A stretch of 6,956 nucleotides of DNA from Gammaproteobacteria bacterium. Its GTDB lineage: Bacteria; Pseudomonadota; Gammaproteobacteria; Pseudomonadales; UBA3067. Shown here piece by piece: positions 1-5,891 of the stretch (positions within the stretch are counted from its first letter, which is position 1; each line of letters starts with the position of its first letter). Under the pieces are notes generated by a model. The model searched no databases, was not told the origin of the DNA, and saw nothing but the letters and a program-made list of their open reading frames with translations. Both the position numbers and the translations under genes were made by a program. The stretch covers positions 66,860-73,815 of the forward strand of contig NVVB01000003.1 of the NCBI GenBank assembly GCA_002402085.1. The letters are read 5' to 3'.

Positions 1-408
1 AATGAAGCGTTATCTAATCGCGTGATGGTGTTAGTCAATGAACGTGTTTCAAGCGCAAAAATTCATCTTGAGCCGTCTCAGCTTGGGCCGATTCAAATTA
101 AGATCACCATGCAAAATGATCAAGCCAGTGTAGTGTTTGTATCCCATAATGCGCTGACTCGGGAAAGTATTGAATCGGCTCTTCCAAGATTACGCGAGGC
201 ATTTGAACAAAACGGAATCAATTTGGCCGATGTCAATGTACAACAACAAGAAAGTCAGCAGCGCCATTCGGCGAGGCAGTCGCAGTTTGATGAGGACGGT
301 AACGCGAATGACTTAAGCGATGACGAACTGAACGGAAACGATGACAATGGCGATGTACCCATCGGGCGGCAAGCGGATTCTACTAGCCTAGTGGATTACT
401 ATGTATGA
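1..408 (+). CDS. fliK: Flagellar hook-length control protein FliK, C-terminal part (5' end outside the window)
   Basis: The frame is open from base 1, so the gene starts upstream; 135 codons and a TGA stop are visible. The residues match the conserved FliK C-terminal hook-control domain: an A-x-I-x-L-x-P-x-x-LG-x-I-x-I core (LEPSQLGPIQI at visible residues 23-33), a V-x-F strand and an ALPRLREAF helix near residues 60-68. A strongly acidic, Asp/Asn-rich tail follows, ending in VDYYV. In the family, FliK is secreted during hook assembly and acts as a ruler; this C-terminal domain contacts FlhB to switch export from hook to filament subunits. FlhB lies at the other end of this window, which fits. 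An in-frame GTG at 22 is an internal codon, not the start. Family assignment is by motif recognition; the N-terminal and ruler regions are not visible. Confidence 0.93.
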   Translation, partial: NEALSNRVMVLVNERVSSAKIHLEPSQLGPIQIKITMQNDQASVVFVSHNALTRESIESALPRLREAFEQNGINLADVNVQQQESQQRHSARQSQFDEDGNANDLSDDELNGNDDNGDVPIGRQADSTSLVDYYV

Positions 409-420
409 GTGTTGTTCGTA

Positions 421-462
421 AGCACTGATCATTGACGGTGGACCGTTTAGGTGACCAGTGCT
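421..462 (+). repeat. Imperfect inverted repeat just after fliK, possible terminator-like hairpin
   Basis: AGCACTGATC (421-430) pairs with GACCAGTGCT (453-462) over ten positions with one mismatch. Inside the loop, ACGG (435-438) can pair with CCGT (443-446) across a TGGA loop. It begins 12 bases after the fliK stop, where a terminator would sit, but no T-run follows the distal arm, so a canonical intrinsic terminator is not supported. It may be an mRNA 3'-end structure or a protein-binding site. Confidence 0.45.
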
Positions 463-719
463 GGTTTGATGCTGGCGCTGGGCGAGATGTTGATTGAAAG
501 GAAACTTGTGTTTATGGCTTCTGAATATAGCGTCCGAATATGGCTTTTGTAGATAGCCTCTGTTGATAACTTTTTTTATTGACTGCCTATTCGAGTCCAG
601 ACTTGTTTTGATCTATACGATAACGCGGTCATTGACGTTAAAGTCCTACAATTAGAAAAAAAATTGACGGATCATTAACCGCGTGTTTTGAATCGCGTTC
701 AATGATGATGTGAGTCAAT
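431..719. promoter_or_regulatory. Cluster of five ATTGAC/GTCAAT hexamers (possible flagellar master-regulator half-sites)
   Basis: ATTGAC occurs at 431-436, 578-583, 631-636 and 663-668, and its complement GTCAAT at 714-719. By base-composition-free counting, about 0.2 would be expected in 462 bases on both strands. GTCAAT resembles the half-site I recall for FleQ, the sigma-54 activator of flagellar genes in Pseudomonas. None of the five forms a clean full dyad, so the role is inferred from enrichment and position only. Confidence 0.35.
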
Positions 720-747
720 TAACTGGATTATTTCTCTACTCCTTTCG

Positions 748-763
748 AGTGATTTAAATCACT
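748..763. promoter_or_regulatory. Perfect 16-base palindrome upstream of the fliL promoter (candidate activator site)
   Basis: AGTGATTTAAATCACT is a perfect palindrome; the flanking pair (G747/G764) does not extend it. Its centre lies about 91 bases upstream of the start point predicted from the -24/-12 element at 821-836. That is a usual distance for an enhancer bound by a sigma-54 activator. The identity of any binding protein (FlrC/FleR-type, FleQ-type or other) is not readable from the sequence. Confidence 0.45.
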
Positions 764-820
764 GAAACTACTCAAGTAATCAGTGCTCTCCGATGTCGTC
801 CTCGGGTAGATCCCATGCTC

Positions 821-836
821 TGGCATAAGTGTTGCT
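821..836 (+). promoter_or_regulatory. Sigma-54 (RpoN) type -24/-12 promoter of the fliL operon
   Basis: TGGCATAAGTGTTGCT matches the RpoN consensus TGGCACG-N4-TTGCW at nine of the eleven defined positions with exact spacing: TGGCA at the -24 element, TTGCT at the -12 element, and the invariant GG (822-823) and GC (834-835) correctly spaced. It predicts a start point near 847, giving a leader of about 24 bases that carries the fliL ribosome site AAGGA at 859-863. Control of middle/late flagellar operons by RpoN is established in Pseudomonas and Vibrio. The match and placement are seen; activity is inferred. Confidence 0.75.
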
Positions 837-870
837 ATTGGGTCATTAACCCTAGGAAAAGGATATTAAA

Positions 871-1392
871 ATGGCGGAAGATGAGAGTCTCGATTTAGAC
901 GTGGATGAATCGGGTGGTTCCAATAAAAAGATGGTTATTATATTTGCCGTTTTAATTTTCGTCGCCGTGGTGGGCACGGGAGCAGGCATGTACTTTTTCC
1001 TTCAGCCCAAGGGCGCGGCGAGTACAGACGGGGCAGGAGGCGCGGATGCGGCTCCGGTGGTGGTTCAAAAGAAAGAAGCGATTTATCATCAGATGAAACC
1101 GGCATTTATTGTTAACTTTAAGGCCGACGGCAAACAGCATTTCCTGCAGGTGAGTTTGTCTGTGATGGCGCGCGAGCGCGATGCAATTGATGCCGTGCGC
1201 ACACACACGCCACTGCTTCGGAATAATTTGGTTTTACTGTTTAGCACCCAAAACTTCACCAATTTACAGACCCCCGAAGGCAAGGACGTGCTTCGGCAAT
1301 TAGCCTTGGAAGAGGTGCAAGGTTTGGTCGAACAAGAGATTGGAAGGCCTGGTATTGAGCAGGTTCTATTTACGAATTTTGTAATGCAATAG
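871..1392 (+). CDS. fliL: Flagellar basal body-associated protein FliL
   Basis: 173 residues, a usual length for FliL. The start is ATG 871, with AAGGA at 859-863 seven bases upstream. The protein has an acidic cytoplasmic leader (residues 1-18), a KK pair, then a single membrane helix at about 21-44, a Gly/Ala-rich linker to about 65, and a periplasmic domain that ends in the family-typical FTNFVMQ. FliL is an inner-membrane protein next to the MotAB stator; its periplasmic domain forms a ring around the stator and affects torque or surface sensing in several species. It is the first gene after the predicted sigma-54 promoter and lies 13 bases before fliM, so it probably leads the operon. 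Assignment rests on architecture, C-terminal signature and gene order. Confidence 0.95.
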   Translation: MAEDESLDLDVDESGGSNKKMVIIFAVLIFVAVVGTGAGMYFFLQPKGAASTDGAGGADAAPVVVQKKEAIYHQMKPAFIVNFKADGKQHFLQVSLSVMARERDAIDAVRTHTPLLRNNLVLLFSTQNFTNLQTPEGKDVLRQLALEEVQGLVEQEIGRPGIEQVLFTNFVMQ

Positions 1393-1405
1393 TTGGGATT
1401 TTGAT

Positions 1406-2443
1406 ATGTCAGTACAGGATCTATTATCCCAGGACGAGATTGATGCGCTACTTCACGGTGTGGATGACGGGGCCATTGATGAGGAGGATGATGAAAATCC
1501 GGATGGTCCGAAAGATTATGATTTAGCGTCCCAAGACCGAATTATACGTGGCCGTATGCCCACGTTGGAAATGATCAATGAGCGCTTTGCTCGTTACACG
1601 CGTATTAGCATGTTTAATCTTCTTCGTCGCACTGCGGATGTCTCCGTGGGCGGTGTGCAAATTATAAAGTTTGGCGAGTACGTGCATAGCCTGTACGTTC
1701 CAACGAGCTTGAACATGGTTCGGATTCGTCCGCTACGGGGCACCGCGTTAATAATTTTAGATGCCAAGTTGGTCTTTAAACTGGTGGATAATTTTTTTGG
1801 TGGTGATGGTCGACACGCCAAAATTGAAGGACGAGAATTTACCCCCACAGAATTACGCGTGGTGCAGATGGTTTTGACACAAGTATTCGTCGACATGGAG
1901 GAAGCGTGGGGGGCGGTATTTAAAGTAATGTTTGAATACGTTAATTCTGAAGTAAACCCCGCGTTGGCAAATATTGTCAGTCCCAGTGAAGTGGTGGTGG
2001 TGAGTTCATTTCATATTGAGTTGGACGGAGGCGGCGGCGATTTACATTTAACCATTCCCTATTCAATGATTGAACCGATAAGAGCGCTATTGGATTCGGG
2101 CGTGACCAGTGACGTGGACGACCAGGATGATCGCTGGGCCAAGTCTATGCGTAAAGATTTAATGATGGTTGATTTACCGATCAACGCTACGGTCTGCGAA
2201 AAAGAAATGTCATTAAGAGAGCTTATGAACTTGAAAAGCGGTGACATTGTTCCTGTCGACCTGAAAGAACGGGTGGTGGTGGAAGCCAACGGTGTGCCGT
2301 GTCATATTGGCAAGATGGGTGAATCGAATGGTTTCCTTGCAATAAAAATATTAGAAAAGATCGTTCGAGAGGAAGACGAGAGCAAAGAGTTTGAATTGGA
2401 TAGCCTTGAAGACGACTTGAAAAAAAATAGCGTCAAAAATTAA
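1406..2443 (+). CDS. fliM: Flagellar motor switch protein FliM
   Basis: 345 residues, close to the family norm. The start is ATG 1406, with a modest GGGA at 1395-1398. Residues 6-16 (LLSQDEIDALL) are the conserved N-terminal segment that binds CheY-P. An acidic linker follows, then the CheC-like middle domain (about 40-230), which contains the NFFGGDGR signature at 129-136. The SpoA/FliN-like C-terminal domain is at about 255-325, followed by a charged tail. FliM sits in the C-ring between FliG and FliN and turns CheY-P binding into a change of rotation direction. The intact CheY-P segment implies that this motor answers to a chemotaxis pathway, although no che gene is in the window. fliN follows after 32 bases. 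A run of eight A at 2420-2427, six codons before the stop, could slip but would only trim the tail. Confidence 0.97.
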   Translation: MSVQDLLSQDEIDALLHGVDDGAIDEEDDENPDGPKDYDLASQDRIIRGRMPTLEMINERFARYTRISMFNLLRRTADVSVGGVQIIKFGEYVHSLYVPTSLNMVRIRPLRGTALIILDAKLVFKLVDNFFGGDGRHAKIEGREFTPTELRVVQMVLTQVFVDMEEAWGAVFKVMFEYVNSEVNPALANIVSPSEVVVVSSFHIELDGGGGDLHLTIPYSMIEPIRALLDSGVTSDVDDQDDRWAKSMRKDLMMVDLPINATVCEKEMSLRELMNLKSGDIVPVDLKERVVVEANGVPCHIGKMGESNGFLAIKILEKIVREEDESKEFELDSLEDDLKKNSVKN

Positions 2444-2475
2444 TCGTTACGAAACCCGAGTGATGAGGTGAGCAA

Positions 2476-2928
2476 ATGGTCGACGAGACTTCGGATGGGG
2501 ATGCACCCGATGACGAGGACCTTGCTGATGAGTGGGCCAAAGCCCTTGAAGAGCAAGATGAAGAGGCTTCGGATGAAGCGGTCAGTGATGCATTTGAAAA
2601 AGCACAACTCGAAGAACTTCAGGATGATTCGGAAGCCGCGCCTACTATTCTGGCTGCCAACCCGGATGGCCCCGACCTTACCGTCATACTCGATATCCCC
2701 GTGGTTTTATCCATGGAGGTGGGGGGCACTGATATAAGTATCCGGGAATTGTTGCAGTTGAATCAGGGCTCTGTAATCGAATTAGATCGGCTCGCCGGTG
2801 AGCCTCTCGATGTGCTGGTCAATGGGACATTGATTGCACACGGTGAGGTGGTAGTGGTCAATGAAAAATTTGGTATTCGTTTTACGGACATTGTCAGTCA
2901 GCATGAGCGTATTAATAACATTAACTAA
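2476..2928 (+). CDS. fliN: Flagellar motor switch protein FliN
   Basis: 150 residues (E. coli FliN is 137). The start is ATG 2476, with a strong GAGGTGA at 2465-2471. The N-terminal half (about 1-60) is very acidic and probably helical or disordered, with DEWAKALEEQ at 18-27, a motif common in gammaproteobacterial FliN. The SpoA domain occupies about 65-141: DIPVVLSMEVG, then a conserved IRELL-x-L-x-x-G-S-V-I-E-L stretch, then VNEKFGIRFTDIV at 128-140. FliN forms the base of the C-ring with FliM and docks FliH and the export ATPase cargo there. The gene lies between fliM and fliO with short gaps, as in other flagellar operons. Nothing looks damaged. Confidence 0.97.
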   Translation: MVDETSDGDAPDDEDLADEWAKALEEQDEEASDEAVSDAFEKAQLEELQDDSEAAPTILAANPDGPDLTVILDIPVVLSMEVGGTDISIRELLQLNQGSVIELDRLAGEPLDVLVNGTLIAHGEVVVVNEKFGIRFTDIVSQHERINNIN

Positions 2929-2947
2929 CGTAATAGAGGGATACGGT

Positions 2948-3691
2948 TTGAAACCTACGGTTTTCTATAGAACGTTAAAAAGACTATTCATCTTAATGGG
3001 AATGTTGGGAATGTTTGGCGCCAGCGTTAATGCCATTGCGACGAGTGCCGATGGCATTTTTAAAAGTAATAATCTTGTATTAGATGCAGTTACTTTCGAT
3101 ACCGGACCTCGATTGGATGGTGAGGCATCGGGATACGGCGGCGTCCATGCCAACGTCCCCCTTGCGAACATTATTGAGTTGCCCGATAGAGAAACCAAGC
3201 ATGCTGAGGTAATTCAATCCGAAGACAACGGCTTGAGTGCAAGCACCTCGAGTAATCAATCGAATGCTGAACGCGTTCCTCAAACGCTCGAAATTGAGCG
3301 CAACGGGTTTTTAGGTCAACCTATTTTGGGGGGCGGTGCTTATCAACCGAGCGAGTCGTTAATGGGGGGCAACCAGATGCTACAAATTCTGGCTGCCTTA
3401 TTTGCGGTATTGATGCTGATTGCCAGCGTTTCTTGGATGATTCGACGTATGAACGGTGGCGGCGCGCCGGCCAATAGTTTAATTAACGTGTTGGCGAGCT
3501 ATACCTTGGGGCCCAAGCAGCGCGTGGTCTTAGTGGAGGTGAATCGTACCTGTTTATTACTTGGCGTAGGCACTGATCAGGTGCGCTGTTTGCATGAATT
3601 TAAAAAAGGCGATATCGAACCGGATCAAATTGCGGCGAACCAATTCAGTCATAAATTACAAGAAATCCTCGCTAAAGGAATCTTTAAATGA
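2948..3691 (+). CDS. fliO: Flagellar export apparatus protein FliO, long form
   Basis: I choose TTG 2948 as start: AGAGGG at 2935-2940 lies seven bases upstream and just past the fliN stop, giving 247 residues. A longer in-frame start at 2861 would overlap fliN by 68 bases and has no good ribosome site; ATG 2996 is a possible shorter start. Predicted layout: signal peptide or first helix at about 10-31 (cleavage perhaps after VNA or AIA), a polar Ser/Asn-rich extra-cytoplasmic segment of about 110 residues, a membrane helix at about 144-167, then a cytoplasmic FliO domain with [16 protein letters not shown] and LLLGV motifs. FliO helps FliP assemble in the export gate. E. coli FliO is about 121 residues; the extra length here is the periplasmic part, which some other bacteria also have. 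The TGA stop overlaps the fliP ATG. Confidence 0.9.
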   Translation: MKPTVFYRTLKRLFILMGMLGMFGASVNAIATSADGIFKSNNLVLDAVTFDTGPRLDGEASGYGGVHANVPLANIIELPDRETKHAEVIQSEDNGLSASTSSNQSNAERVPQTLEIERNGFLGQPILGGGAYQPSESLMGGNQMLQILAALFAVLMLIASVSWMIRRMNGGGAPANSLINVLASYTLGPKQRVVLVEVNRTCLLLGVGTDQVRCLHEFKKGDIEPDQIAANQFSHKLQEILAKGIFK

Positions 3692-4578
3692 AGCCGGATA
3701 GGCGCGCGATTAGCGCGTGTTCCGCAGGGTCGGCGAGTGACACGGTTGAATTTGATTGTCGGCGTAGCGTGGGTCTACGGCTGATTAGGATGATCGGCTC
3801 TTGGGCGCGTGCATTGTTTCTGGTATTGCAGTTGTTAGTGTTATCACTATTACTCTTGGCTGGGATGTCGATGGAGGTGATGGCTGACCCGTTTGGAATT
3901 CCTGCGCTTACGGTGACTACTCAGCCCGATGGTTCGGAGAATTATACCGTGACCATACAAATACTCATGCTCATGACGCTAATGTCATTGCTGCCTGCGA
4001 TGTTAATGATGATGACCGCGTTCACGCGGATTTTAATTGTATTTACAATTTTACGGCAAGCGATGGGGTTACAGCAGGCACCCTCGAATCAGATATTAAT
4101 TGGCCTTGCGTTGTTCTTAACCTTTTATGTGATGACGCCTGTGATTGAGCAAATTAATGCCGCTTCGGTAATCCCGTATATGAATGAAGAAATATCGACT
4201 TTACAGGCAGTGCGTAATGCGGAGGCGCCCTTACGGTCCTTTATGTTAAAACAAACCCGGCGTAGTGATTTGGCGCTATTCGTACGCTTGTCGGGCAGTG
4301 AAAAAGACGTTGACTCGGCAGACGACTTAAATTTCACAGTGATTGTTCCGGCCTTTATAACTAGCGAATTAAAGACGGCCTTTCAAATTGGATTTTTGTT
4401 TTTTATTCCGTTTTTAATTATTGATATGGTGGTGGCGAGTATTTTAATGGCCATGGGCATGATGATGCTATCGCCATTGATAATTTCACTGCCGTTTAAA
4501 ATATTGTTGTTTGTGATGATTGATGGTTGGGCTATGGTGGTGGGGACCGTCGCGTCAAGCTTTGGGGACTTTAGTTAG
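3688..4578 (+). CDS. fliP: Flagellar export gate protein FliP, with N-terminal extension
   Basis: 296 residues. ATG 3688 overlaps the fliO stop (ATGA) and has AAAGGA at 3674-3679, eight bases upstream, so coupled translation is likely. FliP normally begins near its signal peptide; here the hydrophobic signal runs from about 40 to 66, with probable cleavage after VMA (66) before [10 protein letters not shown]. The mature part (about 230 residues) matches the family's length. Signatures: [13 protein letters not shown] at 107-119, [14 protein letters not shown] at 122-135, a [23 protein letters not shown] helix and a C-terminal hydrophobic pair. FliP forms the pentameric core of the FliPQR export channel. 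The oddity is about 34 extra residues, polar and with two Cys, before an internal ATG at 3790 that would give a conventional protein but has AGG directly against it, a poor spacing. Confidence 0.95.
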   Translation: MKPDRRAISACSAGSASDTVEFDCRRSVGLRLIRMIGSWARALFLVLQLLVLSLLLLAGMSMEVMADPFGIPALTVTTQPDGSENYTVTIQILMLMTLMSLLPAMLMMMTAFTRILIVFTILRQAMGLQQAPSNQILIGLALFLTFYVMTPVIEQINAASVIPYMNEEISTLQAVRNAEAPLRSFMLKQTRRSDLALFVRLSGSEKDVDSADDLNFTVIVPAFITSELKTAFQIGFLFFIPFLIIDMVVASILMAMGMMMLSPLIISLPFKILLFVMIDGWAMVVGTVASSFGDFS

Positions 4579-4616
4579 CGTGGCGTGATTAGTCGTGCGC
4601 TTGTTGGGGTAGGATT

Positions 4617-4691
4617 GTTGGTGATGGCGCTGTTGGTAATAGAGCTGTTGGTAATAGAGCTGTTGATGATAGAGCTGGGGGTAATAAAATT
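4617..4691 (+). repeat. Five tandem copies of a 15-base unit in the fliP-fliQ spacer
   Basis: The unit is GTTGGTAATAGAGCT. Copies: 4617-4631 (GTTGGTGATGGCGCT), 4632-4646 (exact), 4647-4661 (exact), 4662-4676 (two changes) and 4677-4691 (diverged). A weaker GTTGGGGTAGGATT lies just before, at 4603-4616, and traces of the pattern continue at 4692-4706. Two identical neighbours between decayed ones fit recent slippage. The unit is a multiple of three, so reading frames are kept. Elsewhere fliP and fliQ are usually adjacent. Confidence 0.9.
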
Positions 4692-4731
4692 GCTGGTGTC
4701 GTGGATGTGCAAAAGCATACGTCGAATTTAA
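4621..4731 (+). CDS. Possible small hydrophobic protein from the repeat region (uncertain)
   Basis: This frame translates the tandem repeat as a five-residue hydrophobic motif, LVIEL, LVIEL, LMIEL, GVIKL, then a short tail ending KSIRRI before TAA. From GTG 4621 it is 36 residues (ATG 4624 would give 35), with TAGGA at 4610-4614 as a plausible ribosome site. An upstream GTG at 4585 would give 48 residues but has no clear ribosome site. It is in the same frame as fliP, directly beyond its TAG stop at 4576-4578, so readthrough would append it to FliP. The product would be one membrane-like helix with a basic end and Glu every fifth residue. Against it: another frame across the repeat is also open (4593-4742), so openness alone proves little, and I know no homologue. 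It may simply be an expanded spacer. Confidence 0.25.
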   Translation: MMALLVIELLVIELLMIELGVIKLLVSWMCKSIRRI

Positions 4732-4758
4732 CGCACAACTAGATTTAGGAGGGTGTGA

Positions 4759-5028
4759 ATGGACTCCGCGATGGTCATTGATTTATTTCGTGATGTTGCT
4801 TTCAATGTCGGCTTGTTGGTGTTTTTTATAATTCTACCGAGCCTTATTGTCGGTTTGATTGTGGCGATGTTTCAAGCTGCGACCCAGATTAGTGAGCAAA
4901 CCTTAAGCTTTTTGCCTCGGTTCTTGGTGACCATATTTGTTTTAACCTATGCATCTCCTTGGATTGGGGGAAGAATATACGAGTTTACCCAGCGTATATT
5001 GCAAAACATTCCCTATCTCGTCGGTTGA
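4759..5028 (+). CDS. fliQ: Flagellar export gate protein FliQ
   Basis: 89 residues, the same as E. coli FliQ. ATG 4759 has a very strong AGGAGGG at 4747-4753, five bases upstream, which settles the start. Two membrane helices are expected at about 15-37 and 52-72. The loop between them carries the family signature FQAATQISEQTLSFLPR at 38-54. FliQ packs around FliP and FliR in the inner-membrane export channel. It sits 180 bases after fliP, an unusually long gap, and its strong ribosome site may make up for lost coupling to fliP. fliR follows after 10 bases. Confidence 0.97.
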   Translation: MDSAMVIDLFRDVAFNVGLLVFFIILPSLIVGLIVAMFQAATQISEQTLSFLPRFLVTIFVLTYASPWIGGRIYEFTQRILQNIPYLVG

Positions 5029-5038
5029 TACGATTATT

Positions 5039-5812
5039 ATGATGATTGCGGAAGACGAATTCGTCCAATGGATTGCTTATTTTTTTCTGCCGTTCTTTCG
5101 CGTCGCGGCATTCCTGATGGCTGTGCCCGTGGTTGGCTCTCGGCTTATTCCTGTAAGAGTACGCTTGATTATGGCGTTGCTCGTAACGCTCTCCTTAGTC
5201 CAGTTGTTACCTCGCTTTGATACCGGGGACCCGCTCAAGATGTTATCGATTCCGTTGATATTTGAACAAATGGTCATTGGCTTAGCATTAGGGTTTTCGG
5301 TTCAGTTGTTTATTCAAGTCGGGGTTGTGGCGGGGCAAATCATCGCCATGCAGATTGGCTTGGGTTTTTCGCAATTATTGGACCCCGTTAATGGGGTCAA
5401 TGTTGCGTCAGTAAGTCAGTTATTTCTGATGTTATTCACGCTGTTGTATTTAGTAATGAATGGCCACTTAATTACGCTTGAAATATTAGTCGACAGCTTT
5501 AGAACCTTGCCTATTGGTGCAGAATTCAGCTTGTTGAATAGTTATTGGCACGTGGCCAACCTGGGCTCGTGGATGTTTTTTAGCGCGGTGCAAATTGCCT
5601 TGCCTGCGATTATGGCATTGTACGTGGTTAATTTGACTTTTGGGATTATGAGTAAGTCTTCGCCTCAGTTACAAATTTTTTCAATCGGATTCCCTTTCAC
5701 TATGATTTATGGGTTGGTTATTTTGTGGGTGGTCATCGGTGGTGTATTACCCCGATATGAATTGCTCTTTGATGAATTGTTAGCGTGGATGGTCTTGATC
5801 AATGAACCGTAA
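5039..5812 (+). CDS. fliR: Flagellar export gate protein FliR
   Basis: 257 residues from ATG 5039 (256 from the next ATG at 5042); E. coli FliR is about 261. The frame stays open upstream to 4949, but that would overlap fliQ by 80 bases and add residues unlike FliR, so I reject it. No clear ribosome site precedes 5039, so coupling to fliQ (stop at 5028) is likely. The protein is highly hydrophobic with about six membrane segments. Family motifs: FFRVAAFLMAVPVVGSRLIP at 19-38, AGQIIAMQIGLGF at 98-110, DPVNGV at 115-120, SQ at 126-127, NGH at 141-143, and a later VNLTFGIMSKSSPQLQIF. FliR completes the FliP5Q4R1 export channel and contacts FlhB, encoded next. The stop overlaps a small frame starting at 5802. 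Confidence 0.96.
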   Translation: MMIAEDEFVQWIAYFFLPFFRVAAFLMAVPVVGSRLIPVRVRLIMALLVTLSLVQLLPRFDTGDPLKMLSIPLIFEQMVIGLALGFSVQLFIQVGVVAGQIIAMQIGLGFSQLLDPVNGVNVASVSQLFLMLFTLLYLVMNGHLITLEILVDSFRTLPIGAEFSLLNSYWHVANLGSWMFFSAVQIALPAIMALYVVNLTFGIMSKSSPQLQIFSIGFPFTMIYGLVILWVVIGGVLPRYELLFDELLAWMVLINEP

Positions 5813-5891
5813 CGGCAAGCGTAGGGGCCGAATTGATCTTCCTTTAATCGATTTGATGAAGCGCCGAATTATGAGCGTTCATCGTGGCTGA
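5802..5891 (+). CDS. Possible 29-residue basic peptide bridging fliR and flhB (uncertain)
   Basis: ATG 5802 lies inside the last codons of fliR, and the TGA at 5889-5891 lies eight bases inside flhB, so this frame spans the whole 71-base gap. The product would be very basic (MNRNGKRRG at the start, MKRRIM near 19-24). I recognise no family. flhB starts at a GTG without a clear ribosome site, so translation of this frame could deliver ribosomes to it, as a coupling leader would. The alternative is chance: a 30-codon open frame is not rare, and its own ribosome site (GGATGG near 5786-5791) is weak. Confidence 0.25.
   Translation: MNRNGKRRGRIDLPLIDLMKRRIMSVHRG

Larger units (their letters stand above)
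409..870. other. 462-base spacer between fliK and fliL, regulatory in character
   Basis: I find no convincing gene here. The longest noticeable + strand frame is 451-552 (33 codons from a GTG, with inner ATGs at 469, 487 and 514); it resembles nothing I know. The spacer holds an imperfect hairpin after fliK (421-462), a run of seven T (571-577), a run of eight A (656-663), five ATTGAC/GTCAAT hexamers, a 16-base palindrome (748-763) and a sigma-54 type promoter (821-836). Together these suggest that fliK ends one transcription unit and a new, activator-dependent one begins before fliL. Confidence 0.75.

Noticed and set aside
451..552. 33-codon + strand frame in the fliK-fliL spacer, with AAAGGAAA (497-504) nine bases before an inner ATG at 514
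   Set aside because: From the ATG with a fair ribosome site only 12 codons remain, and the longer versions lack a site; no recognisable product.
571..577. Run of seven T as an intrinsic terminator after fliK
   Set aside because: The nearest upstream stem (GGCT...AGCC, 542-557) is short and AT-rich, and ends well before the T-run, so a terminator is not supported.
1594..1896. Antisense open frames over fliL, fliM, fliO, fliP, fliR and flhB
   Set aside because: All lie opposite well-supported genes, have no ribosome site or family resemblance, and look like shadows.
2420..2427. Run of eight A near the fliM end as a programmed frameshift
   Set aside because: It lies six codons before the stop and a slip would only change a few tail residues; no stimulatory structure seen.
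2468..2737. Alternative-frame + strand frame overlapping fliN
   Set aside because: It is out of frame with the clear FliN protein, rich in Met/Lys/Arg as expected of a shadow of an acidic coding sequence.
2861..2947. Longer FliO starting at ATG 2861
   Set aside because: It would overlap fliN by 68 bases, has no good ribosome site, and adds residues from the fliN shadow frame; TTG 2948 has a well-spaced AGAGGG.
4593..4742. Second open frame across the 15-base repeats (VGNRA-type repeat)
   Set aside because: No usable start codon before the repeat; its openness follows from the repeat length being a multiple of three.
4949..5038. Longer FliR starting at 4949 inside fliQ
   Set aside because: The added residues are unlike the FliR N-terminus and the overlap with fliQ is 80 bases; ATG 5039 gives the family length.
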